Source: Acidimicrobiia bacterium (GTDB taxonomy: Bacteria > Actinomycetota > Acidimicrobiia > Spongiisociales > SHLN01). From it: DNA of 9,401 bases. Where the stretch lies: positions 1 through 9,401 of the forward strand of contig SHLN01000091.1 in the NCBI GenBank assembly GCA_004283105.1. The letters run 5' to 3'. The notes under the pieces were generated by a model. The model did not search any database. It was given only the letters and a program-made list of their open reading frames with translations, and was not told where the DNA came from. Positions within the stretch are counted from its first letter, which is position 1, and every line of letters starts with the position of its first letter. The translations under genes were made by a program, and so were the position numbers. Shown one piece after another: positions 5,384 through 9,401 of the stretch.

Positions 5384-6589
5384 CTACCAGACACCGGCCA
5401 CCGGCGTGCGGCCGGCGGTCCTGAAGGGGATGAGCACCGTCTCGGCATCAGGCTGGTGGTCGAGGAGCAGTCGAAACGTACCGCTGCCGGGACGCACGAA
5501 CCCGAGCGTGTCGGTGCCGTCGGCATCCCAATCACCGACCACAAGCTGATCGGCCGGGACCAGGTCCGTCCTCGGCAGGGCCATGACATTGCCGAGCCCA
5601 TTCTTGCCATCGGCGAGGTAGAGCATGCCGGTGGACGGTCGGAACACCCCGATGCTGTCGTGGTCGGACCCAAACCAGTCGCCGGCCAGCGGGATGTCGC
5701 CGGAACGACCGAATCGGAACTCCACGTCGGCAAAGCCGAGCGAGTTGCTGTTCCGGAGGTAGAACGTCGACTCGGACGGACGGAAGATCCCGATCGATTC
5801 GATCCCATCCCCGTCCCAGTCCCCGCACAGGGGAACGTCCTCAGGAATCCCGTAGAAGATGGCAATGTCGGCAACGCCGAACTCGTTCACGTTGCGCAGA
5901 TAGAGATAGCCGGTCGAGGCACGATAGAGGCCGACGGTGCTGTCGCCGTCGCCATCCCAGTCACACGCCACCGGCCGGTCAGACGGAACGCCGTAGTAGA
6001 AATCAGCCCCCTCCCCATCGAGCGACCAGGTTCCGCGGCCGGGATCGTGCACGCCGACCCGATCCGCTCCGGCCGGAAACTCATGCCCCGCCACGTCCCC
6101 TGCTGCGGGCGGGGTCGGCGACAGGCCCTCCGGGCCTCGCATGAAGACGACGGTCACGTACATGGTTCCGCCGTCTTGAATGACGACACCGACTCCGGCG
6201 TAGTTGTAGTTGCCGACCACATTGGCCTGGTGAGCGGCCGATTCCCAGAAGGCCCGGTCGAGGCCGTCGACGTCGTAGCCCACCCCGACGTTTTCGCCGA
6301 GTGCGAACCAGTTGGTCGTGACCGAACCGAGGGCGGGATTGTGACAGATCCGCTCCCCGTCGGGGCAATTGCCCTCCGACTGATAGCGGCTGTGGTCGCG
6401 AGCATCGTCGACGAGATCCCAGTAGGAGCCGAGCGGGGCGAGACTGAATTCGGCTCGCCGCTCGTTGATGAGACGAAGGAAGTCCGATTCGGCCACCGCC
6501 TCGTTCGTGCTCACCGCTCCCGCCGGCAGCGCCACCGCCGCCAGCACGAGCAGCAAGCCGGTAAAGAGGAGAATGAGCCGCCGAATCAT
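5384..6589 (-). CDS. Secreted CAP/SCP-domain protein with five C-terminal repeats
   Basis: The protein has 401 residues from ATG 6589; GTG 6604, five codons earlier, is possible, and neither has a Shine-Dalgarno. It has a signal peptide (1-25: M-I-R-R-L, then a long Leu/Val core ending L-P-A-G-A). The CAP domain (about 30-150) shows F-L-R-L-I-N-E-R-R, C-H-N-P-A-L-G-S (His83), L-G-E-N-V-G-V-G (Glu99), W-E-S-A-A-H-Q-A-N-V (Glu116, His120) and a closing strand M-Y-V-T-V-V-F-M. These match the His/Glu/Glu/His set of bacterial CAP proteins, whose activity is unsettled (metal or lipid binding, wall association). Residues 176-401 are the five-unit DWDGDG module, closest unit by unit to that of the SpoIID protein. 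A 9-bp inverted repeat lies just upstream. The gene lies 317 bp downstream of the GH26-like gene on the same strand, but a strong hairpin lies between them. Confidence 0.88.
   Translation of the reverse strand: MIRRLILLFTGLLLVLAAVALPAGAVSTNEAVAESDFLRLINERRAEFSLAPLGSYWDLVDDARDHSRYQSEGNCPDGERICHNPALGSVTTNWFALGENVGVGYDVDGLDRAFWESAAHQANVVGNYNYAGVGVVIQDGGTMYVTVVFMRGPEGLSPTPPAAGDVAGHEFPAGADRVGVHDPGRGTWSLDGEGADFYYGVPSDRPVACDWDGDGDSTVGLYRASTGYLYLRNVNEFGVADIAIFYGIPEDVPLCGDWDGDGIESIGIFRPSESTFYLRNSNSLGFADVEFRFGRSGDIPLAGDWFGSDHDSIGVFRPSTGMLYLADGKNGLGNVMALPRTDLVPADQLVVGDWDADGTDTLGFVRPGSGTFRLLLDHQPDAETVLIPFRTAGRTPVAGVW
5387..6064 (-). repeat. Coding repeats: five-unit DWDGDG module (CAP copy)
   Basis: Five units run from DRVGVHD to the C-terminus TPVAGVW. 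Unit 2 (STVGLYRAS, LYLRN, GIPEDVPLCGDWDG) is nearly the same as unit 2 of the SpoIID copy. Unit 4 shares its unusual V-P-x-D-Q in place of P-x-D-x-P. Units correspond between proteins better than within one protein, which points to duplication of the whole domain. Cys209 and Cys255 match the SpoIID cysteines in position. Confidence 0.85.
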
Positions 6590-6603
6590 TGCCCGAATCA
6601 ACA

Positions 6604-6632
6604 CTTTCTGTGGTATCAGTCGTCACAGAAAG
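6604..6632. promoter_or_regulatory. Inverted repeat upstream of the CAP gene
   Basis: CTTTCTGTG (6604-6612) and CACAGAAAG (6624-6632) are a perfect 9-bp inverted repeat with an 11-bp spacer. It lies 15 bp before ATG 6589 and touches the alternative GTG at 6604. Length and placement fit an operator for a dimeric regulator, or a hairpin covering the translation start. A partial copy (CGTGACAGAAGGTATC, 6871-6886) lies just downstream of the GH26-like gene. Confidence 0.45.
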
Positions 6633-6668
6633 CATCGGCAGTTGGAGGAATTGCTTGATTGGTGGAGG

Positions 6669-6717
6669 GACCGCACCGCTTCTGCGGTCGTTGCCCGTTA
6701 CCCGTTGCCCGTTGGCC
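6669..6717. repeat. Hairpin followed by a GTTGCCC heptamer array
   Basis: GACCGCA (6669-6675) pairs with TGCGGTC (6683-6689). From 6690 to 6717 there are four 7-bp units of GTTGCCC type (GTTGCCC, GTTACCC, GTTGCCC, GTTGGCC). GTTGCCC is the reverse complement of the GGGCAAC unit at 752-793, so the same repeat family occurs here in the other orientation. Confidence 0.8.
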
Positions 6718-6743
6718 GTCAAGACACGACCGACGACAAGCGT

Positions 6744-6876
6744 AAATGACCATCAACGTGTTTGGCGCTGGGCCCGGCGCCGGCGGCGCCGGCCTTCGAC
6801 ACGGTCATTTCAGGCGGAAGCAGTCGACGTTTCGGCCCTTTCCGCCACGTACCTCCGATTCCGGCCGAAACGTGAC
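6744..6876. other. Two nested dyad structures between the GH26-like and CAP genes
   Basis: Structure one: AAATGACC (6744-6751) with GGTCATTT (6803-6810), GTGT (6758-6761) with ACAC (6799-6802), and a central hairpin CCGGCGCC/GGCGCCGG (6774-6792) with a GGC loop. It has A-rich and T-rich ends, as in a bidirectional terminator. Structure two: ACGTTTCGGCC (6827-6837) with GGCCGAAACGT (6863-6873), extended by GTC/GAC beyond a one-base bulge, around a 25-nt loop. No reading frame was found here that looks like a gene. The function is unknown. Confidence 0.5.
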
Positions 6877-6885
6877 AGAAGGTAT

Positions 6886-6914
6886 CCCGCTAGATCGGGA
6901 ACCGATCTAGCGGG
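6886..6914 (-). terminator. 13-bp GAA-loop hairpin at the end of the GH26-like gene
   Basis: CCCGCTAGATCGG (6886-6898) and CCGATCTAGCGGG (6902-6914) are perfectly complementary around a three-base loop (GAA on plus, TTC on minus). The TAG stop of the GH26-like gene (6909 to 6907) lies inside the stem. The stem is strong but no T-run follows, so it fits a T-less terminator or an mRNA 3'-end stabiliser. Confidence 0.6.
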
Positions 6915-8664
6915 CGGTCATCGCGTCCCGGTAGCCGGGGTCTACCTCGAGCGTGTAGTCGGCCACCCCGAAGGTGTTCGTGAACCGGAAGTAGACCTTG
7001 TCGTCGGAGGGACGGTAGACGGCCACGGTGTCGCTTCCATCGCCGTTCCAGTCACCGGCCAGGATCCGATCGGACGGAGCGCCATACCAGAACTCGAAGT
7101 CGGCGACGCCGCTATCGAGGGTGTTGCGGAAGTAGACAAAGCCGCTCGACTCGCGATAGAGGCCGACGGTGTCGACCCCATCCCCGTCGAAGTCACCGGT
7201 GAACGGACGATCACCCGGCACGCCGTACCAGAAGTCGTAATCGGCGAACCCGGTCCCGAGGGTGTTCTTGATGAAGACCCGCCCGTTTCGATAGATCCCG
7301 AGCGTGTCGCAGCTGTTGTTGTTCCAGTCCCCGACGATGGGGATATCCCCGGCGATTCCGAAGAAGAACTCCTCATCGGCCACTCCCGTGTCATTGGAGT
7401 TGCGCAGATACACGAAGCCGTTGGCGGGCCGATACATCCCCGGGGTGGCGGTCCCATCACAATCCCAGTCCCCCATCAGCGGCACGTCCGCCGGGGTCCC
7501 GTAGTAGAACTCGTTCGTGGTGGCAGCGGGGTGGATATCCGACAGCAGGTTGATTTCCGAGCCGGGATCGACGAAGGCGATCGTGTCGCAATCTGATCCT
7601 TCGGGACAGGGCGGCTCGTACTGCACGAACGGCAGCGGCCCGGACTGGAACCAGTTGGTGAGCGGGAACTGGTAGCCGGTGGTGGCACGACCCATGCCCT
7701 CGACGAAGCCGGCATAGCCCGAGTACCCGACGTCGTCCTGCCAGATCTTCCAGTCTCGATCGGGGTTGAACGAGGTCTCGTCGATGTTGAAGTAGATGAA
7801 CCCAACGAGGTTCGGGTCGCCGGCAACCTGCGTGAACATGTCTGCGACCCAGGCGTCCTTGTCTCCACCAGAACTCACGCTGGCGGTTTGGGCGAGCAGG
7901 AATGGCTTGTCCGCCGCGCCGGGAATCGTGTCTCTCGCTTCATCGACCCACTGCTGAATCGACATCGGAGGATTCATCCATCCATTCGAGCCGGGATGAT
8001 CACCGAAGTTGTACGTGCTGAGGGAAATGATGTCGACGAGGCCGCCGCCCGGGTAATAGTCGGCGATCCCGTATGGCTCCTCCGACCAGCCGTTGGGAGC
8101 AAACGCCCAGCGGACCATGGTCGGATCCGTGACCGTGGCTTCCACAATGCTGCGGATCCTGGCGTAGGCGAGCTTGTAGTTGGCGGGGTCCATGCCGTAG
8201 TAGACCCAATCACCATTCATCTCCTGCATCGGCGCAATGATGAGGGACCGGCCCCCACCGAGGTCGAGCCAGTCCTTCACTGCCGTCGCCCACACGGTGA
8301 TCTGAGCATCAAGGGCGCCGCTCGCTACATAGGCGGCCGTCTCCTCGACCCGGGTGAATTGCAGGTTGGAAAACGGCGTCGAGCCGGCAGTCCATGCCTC
8401 TTCGAGCGTCCACTTGGTCGCTTCCGGCCACCCGTCGTTCTCCCGAACGTTGTGGAACCGTCCGGCAAACGTGATCCGCTGGCCGGTATCGGTCTCAAAC
8501 GTGTCGAAGTCGCTCGAGAACCAGAACGTGTTCGGATACATCCCGGCATAGATGGGGCCGGAGCCGACGATGAGCTCGGGACCGGCGGCGTGGGCGGTCC
8601 CGCCGACACTGGGCAATGAGGCCAGGACGGCGAGGGCGATGAGGGGTACGGCGATCTTGCGCAT
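6907..8664 (-). CDS. Secreted GH26-like protein with five C-terminal repeats; nucleophile replaced
   Basis: The 585-residue protein has a signal peptide (1-26: M-R-K-I-A-V, hydrophobic core, T-A-H-A). The region 30-340 resembles family 26 glycoside hydrolases (beta-mannanase type): A-P-M-Q-E-M-N-G-D-W (144-153) matches the acid/base H-E-M-N-G-x-W motif, keeping Glu148 but with Gln147 for His; W-A-F-A-P-N (186-191); Y-Y-P-G-G-G-L-V-D-I-I (203-213); K-P-F-L-L-A-Q-T-A-S (253-262), where the nucleophile Glu of the family is Gln259 (codon CAA, 7888-7890); S-G-G-D-K-x-A-W (265-272). Without the nucleophile it may be a glycan-binding pseudoenzyme. Residues 360-585 are the five-unit DWDGDG module, but the last unit lacks the T-P-V-A-G-V-W closure. 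ATG 8664 fits the signal peptide; an upstream ATG at 8751 would overlap the divergent gene. The family assignment rests on these motifs only. Confidence 0.8.
   Translation of the reverse strand: MRKIAVPLIALAVLASLPSVGGTAHAAGPELIVGSGPIYAGMYPNTFWFSSDFDTFETDTGQRITFAGRFHNVRENDGWPEATKWTLEEAWTAGSTPFSNLQFTRVEETAAYVASGALDAQITVWATAVKDWLDLGGGRSLIIAPMQEMNGDWVYYGMDPANYKLAYARIRSIVEATVTDPTMVRWAFAPNGWSEEPYGIADYYPGGGLVDIISLSTYNFGDHPGSNGWMNPPMSIQQWVDEARDTIPGAADKPFLLAQTASVSSGGDKDAWVADMFTQVAGDPNLVGFIYFNIDETSFNPDRDWKIWQDDVGYSGYAGFVEGMGRATTGYQFPLTNWFQSGPLPFVQYEPPCPEGSDCDTIAFVDPGSEINLLSDIHPAATTNEFYYGTPADVPLMGDWDCDGTATPGMYRPANGFVYLRNSNDTGVADEEFFFGIAGDIPIVGDWNNNSCDTLGIYRNGRVFIKNTLGTGFADYDFWYGVPGDRPFTGDFDGDGVDTVGLYRESSGFVYFRNTLDSGVADFEFWYGAPSDRILAGDWNGDGSDTVAVYRPSDDKVYFRFTNTFGVADYTLEVDPGYRDAMTAR
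6910..7587 (-). repeat. Coding repeats: five-unit DWDGDG module (GH26-like copy)
   Basis: Five units run from DTIAFVD to the end. They are more divergent than the other two copies: unit 2 has DWNNNSC in place of DWDGDG, and unit 5 ends VDPGYRDAMTAR without the closing AGVW. Cysteines are again found in units 1 and 2 (Cys402, Cys452) but at other positions in the aspartate loop. Confidence 0.85.
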
Positions 8665-8697
8665 ACGGGAGACATCGGCCGAACCGCCAATTCCTGA

Positions 8698-8707
8698 AGG
8701 GTATGCT
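8698..8707. promoter_or_regulatory. Overlapping divergent -10 boxes
   Basis: On the plus strand TATGCT (8702-8707) ends 6 nt before GTG 8714, which fits a leaderless transcript for the glycosyltransferase. On the minus strand TACCCT (8703 to 8698) would start transcription near 8691, giving the GH26-like gene a leader of about 27 nt. The two boxes share two base pairs. No clear -35 boxes were seen for either. Confidence 0.35.
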
Positions 8708-8713
8708 CCCGCC

Positions 8714-9401
8714 GTGCTGCCCGCCGTGTCCATCATCCTGCCCGTGTTCAACGAGTCCGGCTACCTCGAACCGTGTCTCGCCAGCCTGGAGGCACAAGCG
8801 TACGGCGGACCGATCGAAATCGTGGTGGCAGACGGTCGCTCAACCGACGGCACCCGCCAGGCGCTCGAAGCGTTCGCGGCGGAGGGGAGGATCGTCCTCG
8901 TCGACAATCCGGAACGGCGGCAATGGTCGGGGCTCAACCGGGCGGCCGAGCAGGCCACGGGAGAGATCCTCGTGCGAGTGGACGGTCACGCCGTCTACTC
9001 CCCCGACTATGTCGGAGCCTCGGTGGCGGCGCTCGAAGAATCGGGGGCGACGGCGGCAGGAGGGCGCATGATCCCCGAGAGCGATACGCCCGTCGGCCGC
9101 GCCGTCGTGTCTGCCATGGCATCGGCCTGGGCAGTCGGCCCGGCCCGCTACCGGCACCAGACGCATCGATCGCTCGTGGATACCGTCTACCTGGGTGCCT
9201 TCCGGGCGGCCGACTTCGCCCGGCTCGGCGGATATCGCGATCTGCCCGGAGTAGCAGAGGATGCCGATCTCTACTACCGATGGCGCCGGCAAGGGGCCAC
9301 GATCTTGCTCGATCCGGCCATTCAATCGACGTACCGGCCGCGTACCGCGTTCCGGGCGGTCGCTCGCCAGTACTTCCGATACGGCTGGGGCAAGGCGGAC
9401 A
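8714..9401 (+). CDS. ExoA-like family 2 glycosyltransferase (partial, runs off the right edge)
   Basis: The first 229 residues are present, with no stop before the window ends. Motifs of a GT-A inverting glycosyltransferase are in order: V-S-I-I-L-P-V-F-N-E (5-14), A-D-G-R-S-T-D-G-T (39-47), V-D-G-H (89-92) in the metal/nucleotide position, L-G-G-Y-R-D (171-176), A-E-D-A-D-L-Y-Y-R-W (181-190), and Y-R-P-R-T-A-F-R-A-V-A-R-Q-Y-F-R-Y-G (207-224). The D-G-H motif and the R-Q-Y-F-R-Y-G end resemble ExoA of succinoglycan synthesis, which adds glucose to a lipid-linked chain and usually has C-terminal membrane segments, here beyond the edge. GTG 8714 is chosen because a -10 box lies 6 nt before it; GTG 8726 is the next option. 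It probably works on a surface polysaccharide with the other glycosyltransferase. Confidence 0.85.
   Translation, partial: MLPAVSIILPVFNESGYLEPCLASLEAQAYGGPIEIVVADGRSTDGTRQALEAFAAEGRIVLVDNPERRQWSGLNRAAEQATGEILVRVDGHAVYSPDYVGASVAALEESGATAAGGRMIPESDTPVGRAVVSAMASAWAVGPARYRHQTHRSLVDTVYLGAFRAADFARLGGYRDLPGVAEDADLYYRWRRQGATILLDPAIQSTYRPRTAFRAVARQYFRYGWGKAD

Noticed and set aside
3660..6064. Inversion of the glycosyltransferase gene by recombination between the oppositely oriented SpoIID and CAP repeat modules
   Set aside because: The best-matching stretch compared by eye is only roughly 70 percent identical at DNA level, without long identical runs, so homologous recombination is unlikely.
5456..6658. 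400-codon open frame on the plus strand, antisense to the CAP gene
   Set aside because: Its translation is low-complexity Val/Arg/Pro/Gly-rich text with no motif or start signal, while the minus strand encodes a clear signal peptide, CAP domain and repeats. Open antisense frames are expected at this base composition.
6605..6906. Cyclic di-AMP (ydaO-type) riboswitch upstream of a wall-related gene
   Set aside because: This is a common arrangement in actinobacteria, but I could not find the conserved core sequences of that riboswitch on the minus strand here.
6589..7596. 335-codon open frame on the plus strand across the spacer and the GH26-like repeats
   Set aside because: It is antisense to the repeat module and runs through the heptamer array and hairpins; its own repeats merely mirror the coding repeats of the other strand.
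8665..8751. Longer N-terminus for the GH26-like protein from ATG 8751
   Set aside because: It would overlap the start of the divergent glycosyltransferase and place 29 residues before an otherwise good signal peptide.

Overview
The window looks like chromosomal DNA of a high-G+C bacterium, most likely an actinobacterium and possibly of the Acidimicrobiia type (inference). The reasons are the G/C-rich third codon positions, several starts that look leaderless (a TANNNT -10 box about 7 nt before the start codon, no Shine-Dalgarno), the actinobacterial form of the SpoIID/LytB protein, and the PASTA-type tail at the left edge. No tRNA, rRNA, CRISPR array, transposase or phage gene was seen.

Layout. 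Positions 1-67 are the last codons of a PASTA-domain protein. Positions 68-239 are non-coding and hold hairpins and heptamer repeats. A small unknown gene lies on the minus strand (240-563), with a good promoter and a strong stem-loop at the predicted 5' end of its transcript. A second heptamer array (724-793) precedes a leaderless rhodanese-E1 fusion of the MoeB/ThiF type (834-2003). Positions 2004-2252 hold more heptamers, two tandem GAA-loop hairpins, a promoter and a six-codon leader ORF. A SpoIID/LytB wall hydrolase (2253-4364) follows and overlaps a family 2 glycosyltransferase (4349-5377). Converging on that pair from the right are a CAP/SCP-domain protein (5384-6589, minus) and a GH26-like protein (6907-8664, minus), separated by a structured, repeat-bearing spacer. 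A second, ExoA-like glycosyltransferase starts at 8714, divergent from the GH26-like gene, and runs off the right edge.

The main theme is a cell-surface cluster. Three secreted proteins with unrelated N-terminal domains (SpoIID/LytB, CAP, GH26-like) end in the same module: five repeats of about 46 residues built around G-D-W-D-G-D-G-x-D-T-[VI]-G and Y/F-R-P-x-x-G-x-F-Y-L-R-N. The SpoIID and CAP copies match blade by blade, which suggests that the whole five-unit domain was duplicated as a block. They end in T-P-V-A-G-V-W as if to close a ring, so a five-bladed, calcium-binding beta-propeller is a reasonable structural guess. With two glycosyltransferases interleaved, the cluster plausibly makes, trims and binds a surface polysaccharide or peptidoglycan. 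The GH26-like protein has Gln where family members carry the catalytic nucleophile Glu, so it may bind glycan rather than cut it.

A second theme is the non-coding DNA. Every long intergenic region carries 7-bp-period tandem repeats, several of them variants of GG(T/G)CA(A/C)C in either orientation, often next to short perfect hairpins with three-base loops.
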